DNA of 64,000 bases from Leishmania martiniquensis (GCF_017916325.1 NC_090168.1:1259143-1323142); one strand, 5' to 3'; shown: positions 1-12,370, numbered from the stretch's first letter. Notes: generated by a model from the sequence alone, not told the origin. Made by a program: numbers and translations.

Positions 1-73
1 CGGCCGTCGGTCTTTTGCGCTCCCTTCATTGTTGCATCACCACACACATACGCACGCACGGCGCCCGGTAACG

Positions 74-1507
74 ATGTCTTCACCACATGGGCACCAAAAT
101 GTGCGGACGGGAGCCGCCGCCCCACCCCAGCCGCCTACAGTTATGCTGACTGCCGTGTCTGTAACGCCGCAGGGCAGCACCACGCCCCTCACCTGGCCAT
201 CGGGGTGGAGTCGCTGCAGTAGCAGCAGGGCACCAACGGTCACTTCTGTGGCCCTTTCTTCATCAGTGCAGGACCTAGGTGGAGCAGTACGACTGACGAG
301 CTCATCATCGGCGTGCTATGCGGAACCCGCCTCCATACTCGGTGCCGGTAGCGCGGGCACAGCACCGTTTGAGATGCTTGCCTCGCCACAAGAGCAACAG
401 AAGCAAGCAGAACTGCACGGGAACCGTGATGAGCATCTCATGGTCTCCCCGCCGCTGGTGGACTCTGCTAGGGAGAGCTGCAATGGCGACGAGAAGACTT
501 TTATTTTTCAGCTGCGCGGCCTACCGTTCGCTGCAACCAGAGAAGACGTTGAGGCCTTCCTGCGTACTGTTGACTACCAGCGATTGGACATTGGAGCACT
601 GGCCACTGGGGAGTCCAGTGGCAATGCTTTTGTGGAGCTGAGGGGCCCATATGCTGCCGAGCAACTTGGACGGCTGCACAACACAATAATCACTGTGGCT
701 GCCGATGCTCGAATGCCAGCACGAGAGCGCCCTCGCCCGCGTTATGTTGAAGTTCTCAATGCCGACTCTACACGGAGAGAGCAGGTGTTGCGTGTCGATG
801 CGCGCACAGCGAGGAGTGCTTTACCGCTGCAACGCCGCGCTCGAGTCGCGGCAGCAGCAGCGGCAGCCACAAGCATCCTCTCATCCGCCGGCGTCTTGAC
901 GGAGGCACAGCAACAGCAGCCCGTGTCACAGTTTCAGCCAATGATTCTCAGTCAGCCGCCGCCGCAGCAGCCCTTAGCAATATCTGCCGAGGGTAATGTT
1001 CGGTACTTTATCACGCCTGCAGTGATGGTGTCGCCTTCGGCGCAGTGCTACATGGAATTGCCAAACCACGGCAGCCCCTCCAACACCTCGTGGGGTCCCT
1101 ATGCGCTGCTATCGCCACAGCAGTCACCGCTGCAGAGCTCACCTTTGCTGGCATCGCCGGTGCCAGTGCCAGGTCTTCTTGGGCCGCGGGCTGAGACGGT
1201 GGCCACCTCTGGCATACCAGCTATGCTGAATGCTCAGAATATGGAAGGGAGTGGCCTGGTGCCTGGCTCGACACTGGCGCCTTTTCCTGGCTACCAGTTG
1301 GTCGCACCCATCGCACCACAGATGCAAGTGCCGCCGCAGCGGCGCGTGCTTAACAGGCCAAATGTGTCTTACTTTCTTGTCGCTGCAGTACCTGCACGCT
1401 CTTCGACACAGGCGGCGGCGCAGAACACCTACTATGTGGAAGCGCCGCCGTCTGCACCTGCAGCCGCCTCGAACAGTTATTTTCACTCGAACGGTGGCAG
1501 TGCATGA
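74..1507 (+). CDS. hnRNP F/H-like RNA-binding protein with one quasi-RRM
   Basis: 477-residue protein starting at the first in-frame ATG; the frame stays open upstream but has no ATG. Residues about 143-230 form an RRM whose first strand reads FQLRGLPFAA, followed by TREDVEAFL and, later, GNAFVEL. The GLPF.A..EDV pattern is typical of the quasi-RRMs of hnRNP F/H, which bind G-tracts and act in splicing and mRNA stability. The rest is Gln/Ala/Pro/Ser-rich and probably disordered. Two similar short units lie in the C-terminal half (near residues 308-330 and 430-455), each with an NV.YF start and a Y.E..P end. Only one RRM is visible, whereas the T. brucei hnRNP F/H homologue is described with more than one. 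The family is reasonably certain; exact orthology rests on gene-order memory. The following 14.5 kb may include an unusually long 3' UTR. Confidence 0.72.
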   Translation: MSSPHGHQNVRTGAAAPPQPPTVMLTAVSVTPQGSTTPLTWPSGWSRCSSSRAPTVTSVALSSSVQDLGGAVRLTSSSSACYAEPASILGAGSAGTAPFEMLASPQEQQKQAELHGNRDEHLMVSPPLVDSARESCNGDEKTFIFQLRGLPFAATREDVEAFLRTVDYQRLDIGALATGESSGNAFVELRGPYAAEQLGRLHNTIITVAADARMPARERPRPRYVEVLNADSTRREQVLRVDARTARSALPLQRRARVAAAAAAATSILSSAGVLTEAQQQQPVSQFQPMILSQPPPQQPLAISAEGNVRYFITPAVMVSPSAQCYMELPNHGSPSNTSWGPYALLSPQQSPLQSSPLLASPVPVPGLLGPRAETVATSGIPAMLNAQNMEGSGLVPGSTLAPFPGYQLVAPIAPQMQVPPQRRVLNRPNVSYFLVAAVPARSSTQAAAQNTYYVEAPPSAPAAASNSYFHSNGGSA

Positions 1508-4500
1508 CGCCCTCCCACTTCTCCCCATCCTCCCTGAACAGCCACATCAAGGTCTACATGGGTCGCGGCAGTCAGGCGTGATCCGCATTGGTTGCGTGGT
1601 TGATGGTATTGTTGCGCTTCTTCTTTTTCGTTCTTCTCCCCTTTGCGTCGGATTGAGTGGGCGTTTTTTTGTTGCCTCCGCTTTTTTCCCCTTCAGTTCG
1701 CTTTATCGCGTTCCCTTTTGTCCTTCACTCCTTATCCCATGTGTTCACCCTCTTGTTTCTCCCTAATGCCGTGCGCGACTACACGTCCTCCGTTTTCTGA
1801 GTCTCACATGCTGCGTTCAATGCGTGCGTGTATGTGTGTGTGCGTGTGTATTTTTCCCCCTTCTTCGCTTCCAGGGGACGACCCCCCACCACCTCCTCCT
1901 ACTCCCCTCCACACACACACGCGAAAAAAAAGTGCGTTGCTACGAGCATACGCATGCCCATTCACCCCCAGGCCCCTCCCCCACGCCCTCGCAGCATTGC
2001 ATTCAGTCTTTCTCGGCCACGAATCGACACCCTTTCCCTACGCATTTCATCTTGGCGATACTCTTTTTCGTTTTCTTAACTTGCTCTTTGTTTTACTCGA
2101 TATCCGCGCGGCTCGCCTTGGTGTCTCTCTTTTGGCTCTTGCCTTCATCCTGTAATGGTGTGCGTTATTATGTCGCACGTGGAGCTTCCGTTTTTGTTTT
2201 ACCCCTTCCCCCCTCTCTCTCTTCCTCCTCCGCCTCTTTTTTCTTCTGTTCGAGTCTATGATCTTTTCTTTACTAACGTTTCGTCCTGCTCTCTTTACAC
2301 AAGGCGAGCACAGACGTACCGCACGCCAACGCCTCCGTCACCGTACGCATCGCCACCTCATCGAATCCCCTCGCCCGTCTTCCTTCCTTCACTCCTTTCT
2401 TCTTTGCGCCTCACGTAAGGGCATACGGAAAAAAAAACGGGGGCAATAGGGCTATCCTGGTGCGCTGATACGCATATTGCCACCGTTTTTACCTCACCTC
2501 TGGGACCCCCTTTCTGATCTCCGCCTCACAAATGAATCGTTTTCCCCCTTTTTTTCTTGGCATACTCGAGAAAGCGAAGTAGTCGCTCGTTGCGCGTTTG
2601 AGAAGACGAGGATGTGCTACTTCTTACGTTGCCTTCACTTAACGTTTCTTCTGCTCCCTTTGGGCTGCCACGGATTGCATTGTGTGCGCGTATGCATGTG
2701 TTGCACCCTTCTTCAATGCCGATCGACAGGACACTGGCACACACGGCGGGCTTCTGTGTGCTGGTTCCTTTTTCCCCTTTTCTTTCCCTTTTCCTTGTAC
2801 CTTCGCCACTCTTTTCCCCTTTCCTTTTTCATCTATCTTGTACCTTCCACTCAGCTTAGGTCGATTTGCTTCCTCCTGAGTACCTTACGCACTTGTGATG
2901 GCGCACGGCTGTCGTGTTTCTTCTCAAGCCCACGGCATCTTCCGGCTACTGTTGGCCTGTCTCGCCATCGGGCAGAAGGTGCGTGTTCACTGGTGTACGT
3001 GAGTGCATGTGGAGAGGAGGCAGGAGGTGCATCGACGGCCTAACGTGTGCATTCGCACCTCGTTTACTCTTGTTCTCTTCCCCCCTTTGCATCTCCCCTG
3101 TCTTCCTTATGTCCCTCTTTTCTATCTCGCTGCCACGCTGGCCTGCAGATCCTCAGGTATAATCGGCTCTCAGACGCACAGCTTTTCTCGTGATCTCTTT
3201 TCTTTTGTTCATCCTTTCTGGGTGCTGATGCGCTCACGCATATGGTGTGCCTCTTTCCTTCGTTTTTTTTTTGTGTGTGCATGTGTGTTCTTCTCAGTGT
3301 TATGCCGCCCCTTTTTTGTTTGTGTCTGTGCGCGTGTCTTTTCGTTTCTTTTTTCGTTTGAAAAACATTTCAGACTGTGCCCTTTTTGCTTCTTTCCTCC
3401 CTCTTTTTCAGTCGCTTAGCTCTTTCCGTTGTGCGGGTGCGCTTCTTTCTATGTTGCGTGCGCCGTTGCGCGTGTCACCCTTCTCTCTCTCACCCAAACC
3501 ACCACAGCGCCCCCCCTTTTCTTTTTTCGGAGTCTTCTCTTCAGCTTTCGTTTCACCCCTTCCTCCCCCCTCTCCCTCCCTCTCTCTCTATCTTCCTCGG
3601 TGCATGCTCTCTCTTTTCCCTCCCATGTTCATCTCTATTTCCTTTTTGAGACCGCGCGTACTGAGTCCTTGCTTAGAGGTGACGTTCTAAGGCCTGACCC
3701 TGTTCACTAGCTCCAGCCTCTTCGGCTTTCTGTCTACCGCTACGGGCTATACACAACCGCGTAAAAAGCGAAGCACTCATGGAGGTGACCGCACATTTTG
3801 CCGCTGCATACCGCAATCCCTTTCGTCACTTCCTCTTCAGCCCTCCTCTTCCTCCTCCTCTCCCCTCCCCTTCGAGCCACAGAGCAGTTGTTTTGCATCA
3901 CCGAAAGAAAAAGGAATACAGTACGCGAACATGGCACCACCGCAGAACGTGCAGCCAACAAGGCTCTACACGCAGCCCCCTTTTTTCCCCGCTTACGGCG
4001 CAAACTATAAGGTAGACAGCAAAGAAGTCAAAGAGCCAACGCCGCACCGGCCTTCTGCTTCTCGTGCATGGCTGTTCTTTTTTTTTTCCAGTTCGTTTCG
4101 TGAGCGAATGATCTTATCCAGACTCAAATTCAACTGGGCGAGGAATTTTTTCGTTTACTCGTGGTCAGGTAGCCGCAGCAAAAGCAGCACATCAAATCGG
4201 AGATTGGGACGGGGGTAGAACTACGCTGCTCTCTCAGGCATTCTTCCTCCGTTTTTTTTCTTGCATGTGCGCTCGTTTGTGTATTCCTGGAAATAGAAAA
4301 CGACTGTATAGCATTTTTTTCGCCTCTCCCTCTCTCTTTCTTTTGAGTGGTATGATCCCTACTGAGAGGATGTGCGCTGTACGCACTCACATGGAAAAGA
4401 AAAACAAAATAGCAAAAAAAATTAGCTTCCCCATCCATTCCCTCGTTGTTGTCCTCTCGCTCTCCCTCTCTTTTTTTCTCGTTTCTTGGCGTGCTTGCTC

Positions 4501-5209
4501 TGCACCCTCGCCCTTGCGCCCCCTCCCTGTCCCCCCTCAAACACTTTGCGAGTCGTCTCGCTTCCACGTTTGTGTTGTCCTTTCTTCTCCTTCCTTTTTT
4601 TTCACTTTGGCGACCCTTCTCCTTACGACTTCTCGCGCCGTTGGCTATCTGCATGCGCATAGGTTCCCTGACTTCTCTTTCCTGCAACAGCGTCTCCTCC
4701 CCTTGTGCAGTGGCTCTTTCGTTTTTTTTTTGGTTTTCTTCCTCCGTCTCTTTGAATGCGTCATTCGGTCTCTGAGTTCTTCCAAGAATGTGGGCCTCAT
4801 ACATTCGCTTGATGCTCACCCTATTCCCTCTTCCCCCCTCCTCCTCCTCCTCTCCCACCCTTCTTTGTGTCGCCTTTTCATGCGTCGTTGATCATGCCTT
4901 TCCCATTTTAATATTGTTTTTCTTTGAAGCGTACTCTCCCATTGCTCTCTGTGGTTGTGTTCACCCTCTGAAGGCTAGTTCGTCGAAGACTGATGCCGGT
5001 CTCGCACGGTCATAACCCTTCATACCCGCTCCCTCCCTCCCGTTCCCTCTCTCCTCCCCGTAAGATGTCACTCTCGCATTGCCCTTCTCTCTCTTTCTCT
5101 CTGTCTTCAGGGCGCTGATGACACGTGACGTTTTCTGCCTTACCCCCCCTCTCATCACTCCTTCAGCTCGTCTCTTCTGCTCAATAACATTAGCCTCACT
5201 GCAGGTGTT
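1508..5209. other. Gene-free pyrimidine-rich spacer, first part of the desert
   Basis: No credible gene on either strand. The + strand is dominated by C/T runs, with short TG/CA microsatellites and occasional A-runs. Open frames here translate to low-complexity Ser/Phe/Leu/Pro strings, and their reverse complements to Arg/Glu/Lys strings, as expected from skewed noncoding DNA. Many Y-tract-plus-AG sites could act as cryptic splice acceptors. At least the first part is probably 3' UTR of the upstream RNA-binding protein gene. Confidence 0.6.
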
Positions 5210-5735
5210 CCTCCTCGAAACCTCTACTGGGATAACCGATTGGCATGGCTGTCTCCCGTCTCCTGTTTTCTTACCCTTGCGGCCATCGACATGGTACGTA
5301 CCGCCTCATCCCGGTGCCGGCCTGCCGTTCTGTGTCTGTGCGGAGGCCATGAGCATGCAGCCTGCCTATTCAGAGCGCGCCTCCGCTAGACACGCTCACC
5401 CCAGACAGTACCCCAGGAAGCCGTGCCGTCTGGCGACTGGCCACGGAAGCGAATAATGCCAGCGCGGTGCGCACGTGCTGCCGACCTTCGCCGGCGTGGT
5501 GTATCTCTTCCAGAGAGCAGAAGAGCGCCAGTGGTGGAGGGAAGGGCTGCGGGCAAGGATGCATGCTGGTCAGCCATGCGGTGGGTGGCCGCAGCATCTG
5601 CGACGGAGGCAGCCCAGCTCGTCGTTGGAGGACCCGCCGTCTGCCGGGGAGCTGGGAGAAAGGAATGAAGTGATGGCAGCGTGCATTTTTTCTGCGGACC
5701 TATCGGAGGAGCCGCACAGAGCCTTCAGAGGCATG
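5210..5735. other. GC-rich island inside the pyrimidine-rich desert
   Basis: About 500 bp of balanced, GC-rich sequence without long Y-tracts, unlike the DNA on either side. Frames of 60-125 codons exist on both strands, but none resembles a known family or has a convincing context. It could be a decayed gene, an old retroposon fragment or a structured noncoding RNA. The boundaries are approximate. Confidence 0.35.
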
Positions 5736-6115
5736 ATATTCCTCGTACCCTTCCACCCACCTCCCTCTCCCCTTTCTTTACATCTTTTTCTGCCTCGTTT
5801 CAGTGCGGTTCTCGTTCCCTCCGCTCCCTGCCCTCCCGCGTTAGCCTGAGTGTTGCGTTGCCTTTCCGCTTTGCTATTTGCTCTTCTCCCCCACCCTTGT
5901 GTGCACGTGTAACTATGCATATTCGTACCCAACGAAACAGCCAAAAAGCACCCTTTAGTAGCTTGTTGAAGTCGTGTACCGAAATATTCCGACGCGCACC
6001 GTTTTGTTGGTTCCGTCTATACTTCTTTTTTCCGCTGACCGCGGCCCCGCAGGGAGGGGAATATACGCTCATATCCGACGATCCAAGTATATGCAAGAAT
6101 GGTATCCGCTGAAGA
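5736..6115. other. Short spacer before direct repeat copy 1
   Basis: Pyrimidine-rich sequence followed by mixed sequence up to the repeat boundary. I see no gene or clear element. Confidence 0.5.
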
Positions 6116-6906
6116 CTGTCGCATCACCTCTGTCCTCCCTCTCCTTGGTCGGCCTCACAGCCCACCAGTGAGATTAGCGCCGTCACACTGACGCGGAAGT
6201 GCGACGAAACCGAAGGTCAGCATACACGCACACACACGAAGAGGCTGCTTCGCCGGTGTCGTGCTCGGAGATTTGGTTTGTTATACTTCAGCCATTCGGT
6301 GTATGGGGGGTTAACGCACACGTCTCCTTTCCATTTTTTTGCTCTCCCTCTCTCTGAGTTTCTCCTCCTCGTCCACACGTCAATCCGGAAGCCCGCTGTT
6401 TTTTTATTCGCTTCTCTTTCCCTCTCTTCTCTTCTCGGCTCTCTCTCGCGGTCACTTCAGAAGCGTGTCGCTGTCTTGCCGGGGCCTCCGCTATTGCGGC
6501 GGGGCAGCTCCTCCAGCCGCGGCGCACTGACGTATGTGCGTGGTGCGGTAGCTGGCGTATGTATCTCTCACGCTTGGCGGGTGCCGACGGGTTTTACGGC
6601 CTTGCCTGTGAGCTGCCGTCAGCCGGACCCGACCAGCTTCCCCCCTCATGTCAGCCGCTATGTGGGACGTGGCGGGCGAGCGAGGGTGGAGCCCTGCAGT
6701 TTCGTAAAAGTCATGAACACCGCAAACGGCCATCGCGTGCGGGCGGAGTGCGGAGCCCCGCTTCCCCTATCTTGCGGTGGCCAACACGTTTGCGACATCG
6801 CCCCGGATAGGGTGGGAGATGGGGTGAATGCTCAACTCACGCATAGCCGCCTCCTCTCCCGCCCTCTCTCACTCTCTTTCGCCTGCCCTTTCTCATCTCA
6901 CAGTGG
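6116..6906 (+). repeat. 791-bp direct repeat, copy 1
   Basis: This segment recurs at 12371-13161 in the same orientation, 6255 bp downstream, and I found no mismatch by reading both copies. Similarity stops abruptly at both ends: the left flanks differ immediately before CTGTCGCATC and the right flanks diverge after CACAGTGG. It holds a Y-rich stretch, a GC-rich core around 6470-6830 and a further Y-rich end. No obvious target-site duplication or poly(A) tail marks it as a fresh retroposon. It could be a recent segmental duplication, a pair kept identical by gene conversion, or a member of a dispersed repeat family. Confidence 0.9.
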
Positions 6907-7992
6907 TGTGGACTGGAAGTATTCGTCTTTTTATATATTTTTTAACAGTCATTTTTGGCCGTGTGTCAGTGTGTGCGTGTATGCCTCTTCCTTCTCTCGC
7001 TGTATTTTCATTTCTGATTACCCGCATCGAAGTCGCTCAACGCGTGTCCTTTTTTGTTTCGGTCTTTTACTGCCTGTTGGCAGCTGCCCACGCGTTTGTT
7101 GTGCTTTCCGTCTCTCCTCTTTTATGCGTTTCTGAGCGTTTTCTTTTCAATGAATCCTCCACGCTTTGGCGTTAATCCGTCGTCCTTCTCCCCCGCTCTC
7201 GCAAGGAGGCTTCGCGCAGCTGTCTCTCCTCCCCCTCCCTTGTCTTTTTCTTCCTCCTTTCCTCTTCAATGGCAGAGAACACGAAGACGATCGGTTGCGC
7301 CAGACGTGTTTTTTTTTCTGGTCTGCGTACGTCCTTGAAGCTGAGGTCCACTTCTCCCTCTCCTCTCCCTTTTCGTGTGTTGCATGGCGCACCCTCTCTC
7401 ACCCCCTCATCTGCGCTCTTTCCCTTTGTTCGATGGCATGTTTACGTTACCCCTCTTTTGCTTTTTTTTATCATCATAGAAGCGTTTTTCTTTCGCTTGC
7501 TTCAGCGCACGTGTGCGTGTCTGTATGCTTCTTCGTTGGCGTTTTAGCCCTCTTTCTCCGCTGCTCGCCGCGCTCTTGCAAGCATAGGCGGTGGGGCTGC
7601 GTTCGAAAGTCTGTCTATCCGCTGAATGACGATGTAGACGCCTACTCACCAGCCTTTTTTTAAACCTCTCTTTTTCTGGCTGAGTGCTGCGCTTAGCCCC
7701 TCCCCTCCCCTCCCAGCCTCCCTCTTCTCCTCAACTCTGCCTCCTCTCTCTGCCGCACCCTTAGGGCTCCGAGCCCTTGCTTTGCACCGTGCATGCGACC
7801 TCTTGGTTGTCGGCCTGGGAACTTTTAGGAGAGAGTTGCGTCAGCGCATAGGGCATAAGAAAGGGAAAAATGATCAGGGGCGGAGGAGCACGGCAGGCCA
7901 GCGTGGCTGTCAGATCGTGACGTCGATTGTGTATGCTGCATCTCGTGCATGGGTGTCAAAAGGGAAATCGCACGCTGCGCTGCACGTTGTTT

Positions 7993-8012
7993 ATATATGT
8001 ATATACATATAT
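7993..8012. repeat. 20-bp perfect AT-rich palindrome
   Basis: The 20 bases equal their own reverse complement (TATATGTA-type alternation). A further ATACATATATA a few bases downstream gives extra pairing options. It could extrude as a cruciform or be easily melted DNA. No function can be assigned. Confidence 0.6.
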
Positions 8013-11000
8013 TTGGATACATATATACTGACTATTTTTTTTTTGAAGTTATGCACTGCTGCGGGCGAGCCAGCAAGTTTCGTGTAAACCGTGCGAGCAC
8101 GCGCACACTCACATACGTACACCCAATGGCTTGGGGAGGAGGAGAGGATTGAGCGAGAATACGCTCTCCAGCAGCTTTGGTGGGTTTTGCAGTGCCATCG
8201 CTTCAGTTCTTTGCTTCTCCGCCCGCCTCTGCTCCTTTCCCGTCGATTAATTTACTCGGCCTACCGTCCTGCTTTGGTGTTCCGGCTACCTTTCATCAGC
8301 TGCTGTGCAGTGGTTTACTTCGCTCCATGAATGCTCGAGTTAGAGCCCCTCTCTCTTTCCCGCAGTCTTTCTTACCCATGCAACGGAGTCGCTGCCCTTC
8401 TCCTTCTGCGTAAGCGATTGTTGTGCCTTCCTGTGCGACGCGCCCGAGCAGGTCACCGCGAAAGGAACACGCATACAGCGTGCCCACCGGCCCGGTCATC
8501 TGGGCATAAGAAGGAAGAAAAGTGGCCTGTGGACGACTATGCGGCGAAGGAGAGACGCTCTAGAGCGTTTTTTTTTGCTCATGCAGAGGCACGTGACGAT
8601 GGCTTTGGCGGTCCGTGACGGCTCCTCGCGGGGGGCCGCACGGCGGCCGCATACAGTGAAAATCCGTAAGAAATCGCCAAGACGGTACTATCCGACTTTT
8701 TGCTGTTACTTTATGCTTTCAGTTCCGATCCTCTCTCTGCCTCTCCCCATGTGTGTCTTTGTGTGTGTGTGAGCTGCTCCTCCTTCTTACCACCCCTGCA
8801 CGCCTTCTTTTCCTCTCTCACGTTCCGCTTACACACGCTCTTGCTTGCGTTCGTTCAGTCCTTTTCTTCGTCGCCCCTCCTTCTCCCCCCTCTCCCCTCT
8901 CCCCTCCTCCTCAGCGTCGACTTCTCGTCCATCTCGCAGCCTCTTTTCTCGTTCTCGCTCGCTCGCTCTCTGCTTTTCCCTTACATGTACACGTACACCT
9001 CCTCCCTTCGCTAGCTCGCGACCCCCCCCGCTGCATGACGGCAGGGGGGCCGGCGCAGGGGTATGCGCGTGTGAACAGGAAGGAGGTAGATCAGTGAGAG
9101 CGACAACTGAGACATGAGGAAGGAGTGATGCGACGCAGCTAATGCCCTTCCTTCCCGCCCTCACCTGCTCGAGTTCACGGTCAAAGGCGGCAGCTAGACG
9201 AAGAAAACGAAGCAGGAGCCCCCACAAATGAAGGGAGGCTCGTATCGCGGTGGACGATGCAGATGATTGCGTTGATGATGTCTGTCTGTATGTATGTGTG
9301 TAGGTAAGTGTGTGTGTGTGTGTACATCAATGACGCAGCAAGCGCGCTGCTGTTGGTCGGCTTCTTCTCTCTTTCCATCAGGGTATTCGTCCCCCCCTCC
9401 GCATTGGTCAGCATTTCTTTCCGTGCGGCAATAACGGCCGTATTTCCTTCCTTTCTTTTCGACTGGCACTCCTGTGAACCGCTCTCCGCTTCTCCTGCCT
9501 TTCAGCAGTGACTCCCTCGGGCGCAGCACCCACATGGTGGTGAAAAAGCAGAAGGAGAAAGAGGTTTGATGCCAAATGAGATGGGGACTAACTCACGCGC
9601 CTTCGCTCTCGAGCATGAACATGCGCGACAACGCGGCTGCGCGCCAAAAGATGGACAAGAAGTTCGTCGAATTTTTTTCCAGCACCCTCTTTTCCACGCC
9701 TCTTATCGCTCTCCCTTGCACGCGCCACTATACTGGGGGGGGGTGATGGAGGGGGCGCAGCGTCCTTTCTGAGCTGTTTCGCGCATGCCACGACAGAGAG
9801 GGGAATGGAGCAAAAAAAAGGATGCAAACTCAAGCATAGACCTCATCACTCTTTCTATAATCAGAGCACGTGCGTGCACGCGTGTTTGTGTGTCATCGGC
9901 CTCTTCAACTCTTCTTCCGCTGTGTCTTTGTTGCATCTTTAGAGTACTCCTCCCCCACCCCCACCCTGTACTCGGTGCAGTCACTCTTCTTCCCTTTTTG
10001 CGATCTCCCCATGTTTCGCCCCCCTTCCCCCACCACACACACACACGCAAGCACACAAACTTCCTATTTTTGGAAAGTTTGCACACCTTTGAATGCACGC
10101 GCGTGCTTCCGTCCGCCCGTTTACGTGCCGTTCATCATGATAGATGCTCCACATACCACCCCTTGTCTCTCTTTCTTCCCCCTTTTCCGTCCTCCTGCGG
10201 CCTTTTTTGCTGATGTTGACTCTGGTGCGCTTGGTGTTGATAGGTGTGTCTGTGTGTGTGCAGCGTTTCTTTTTTTTTTTCGACGTCTCCCACTTCCTCC
10301 AAGTGTCTTCGTAGAAGTGGTGTCTCTTTCCCTTCTTCGCCTCTTCGCCGTTTCCCCTCCGATTCGCTGTCTGCGTTTGCAATCGTGGTCACTTCTTCCT
10401 TTTTATTGCTGTTGCTTTCACAACCCTTCTCCTCTTTCATCGTTTCTATTCTTTTTGTGGTGTTGTATACGGTGTACCAATGGTATCTCTGGCGGCTCGA
10501 TGCACGAGCGTTTGGAAGAAGAGTCCAGGAAGATGGAGCTCATGCCTCTCAGTTTTTTTTCTGCCTTACCTTCCTCCTTTCCGACATCTATTTTCGCCCA
10601 TCATCTGCTTGCAGCTTCTTCTCTTTTTTTTCCCGTTCATGGCCTCTTCCGCTTGCATACCTTTACTTTTTTTTGCACTGGCTCATTTCGTTCCTCCCGT
10701 ACGTTGTGTGTAAATTTGTGCTCTGCATATGTGTATGTAGTACCGCTGTGCTGAAGCAACCAGGAAAAATAGCATAGCGATGCGTGTATATCTGTGTCTC
10801 TGTGTGTGTGTGTATGTGCTGCGTTTGTGTGGATATGGAGTCCTGCGCATCTCTCCTCTCCGCGCTCTCTTGTTGCGCCTAATGGTTTTGTGCCTATGTG
10901 CTCATCCGGTTAAATCGATGCTTCTCTGCGAGCATCAGTCTCCTCTCCCTCCTCATGCTCATATCTCTGCCCCTGTCCAAAGTGGTTTTCAAGTCGGCGA

Positions 11001-11752
11001 CCCATTGTTTTTCCCCCTTTTTCTGTCCTCCTCCGGTGTGTGAACTCGTGCAAGCGCGTGCGTTTGTTTGTGTGCGCGTAGATATGCAGAATATCGGCTA
11101 TGTAGCCATTCATCCGAGCATTCACGCGCATATGTGGGTGTGCATGTATACCCCATCTCTCGCCTATACACTTTCTCCCTTTTGTGTCCGTTGTACCCCC
11201 CCTCTTTTTTTCGTCTAGTCGCCAGAGCTCTCACCAGAGTGTGGTGGCTGTGGTGCGTACGTGCGTAAGTATGAGCGTGTCTTGTGTGCTTGTGCGAATG
11301 GGGCGTCGTTGTATCGTTGTGTGTACGTAAGTGTGCGTGCACGGGTGGCCATGTGGCCATATTCAGCTCCTCTCTCTCTATCCGTATCTGTCCCCTGGGT
11401 AATAGTTGGTGGTTGAGGTGGTGTTAGCTCTAGCGATGTGGTGGCGACGTGCACATGCCTGCCTCTCAGAAACACCAACAAGCGCATTTTTTTTGAAAAA
11501 GATCTAATTTCAATTGCTTCATTATTGCACGCGTGAGCATCAGAGTAGGGCAGTGAGCATGCGTGGCGGCGTGCTGGATAGCACTAGAGGATATGCGTCG
11601 CTTCGACTTCGTCGTTGAGCCTCCTCTAATGGACCACAGAGCGCTGAGTAACGGGTGCGAGACATCAGATGAGATAGGCCTGCCTCTGTCTGTGGCTGTG
11701 GCTGCAGATGTGTGTATTTCATGTGCCTCATCAAAGAAATGATAAATGTGAA

Positions 11753-11788
11753 ACGCATACGCACACACGGGCGCGTGTGCGTATGCGT
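11753..11788 (+). other. Perfect 14-bp stem-loop in the desert
   Basis: Arms 11753-11766 (ACGCATACGCACAC) and 11775-11788 are exact reverse complements around an 8-base loop (ACGGGCGC). As RNA this would be a very stable hairpin, possibly a UTR structure. A simple CA/TG microsatellite would not give this exact mixed-sequence pairing. Confidence 0.6.
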
Positions 11789-12370
11789 ATACAAAGAAAC
11801 AATGCGAAAAAAAGGCACGCCGCCGTGGGAAGCAGTTGTCGACTCAGCTCTCTCTTTTTCTTGTTTTATTGGATGACGATGACAGCGCTGTCGTGACTTC
11901 TTTCTAAGTAATCCGATGGCTGAGAAGCGATACGCACTCGTTAGCCGAAGGAACCTCTTGGAGGTTACATTCAGCAGTGAATCGTATGCTTTCTGTGGCT
12001 CGCAGAGTAGGTGAATGTGCACTGTGTCCCGCGTGAATGAGCACTTCCCGTTACCTGCGTCGTTGATACCCTTTCCCCTCCCTCTTCCTTTTAATGTCGC
12101 CGCAGTCCCTCAAGGAGTGCAGGCGCGTCTGCCAGAGGAGACGGTCCGAGAAGAGCAGCATCGACAGCTCCTTTCCTTTCTCTCCGCGTTCACATCAACC
12201 TGCTCAAACGGAAGTGAGTACGTGTGCGTGCGTGTGCAACTGCTTGCGTGCTGACTCCAGTGCCTTCATCTTGGTCATCTTCTCGTACGTGAGACGAGTT
12301 GGTGAGTGCACCCATAGAAACAGATGCACAGACACAAAGATATAGGCATTCTCAAATAAGGGACTGATAG

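Larger units (their letters stand above)
6907..12370. other. Gene-free unique segment between the two direct repeats
   Basis: 5464 bp without a credible gene. It is mostly C/T-rich on the + strand to about 11.2 kb, then G/T-rich near 11.22-11.47 kb, then mixed. It contains an AT palindrome (7993-8012), several TG and CA microsatellites (for example near 9300 and 10800) and a strong hairpin (11753-11788). The longest open frames are low-complexity translations of T/C-rich DNA. Confidence 0.6.

Noticed and set aside
6278..7135. 285-codon frame within and beyond repeat copy 1 (and its partner at 12533-13300)
   Set aside because: No ATG at the frame start, different C-terminus in the two copies because the frame runs out of the repeat, and composition like spacer DNA.
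9870..10754. 294-codon + strand open frame in the desert
   Set aside because: Low-complexity Phe/Leu/Ser/Pro translation of C/T-rich DNA, overlapped by frames of similar length; no domain.
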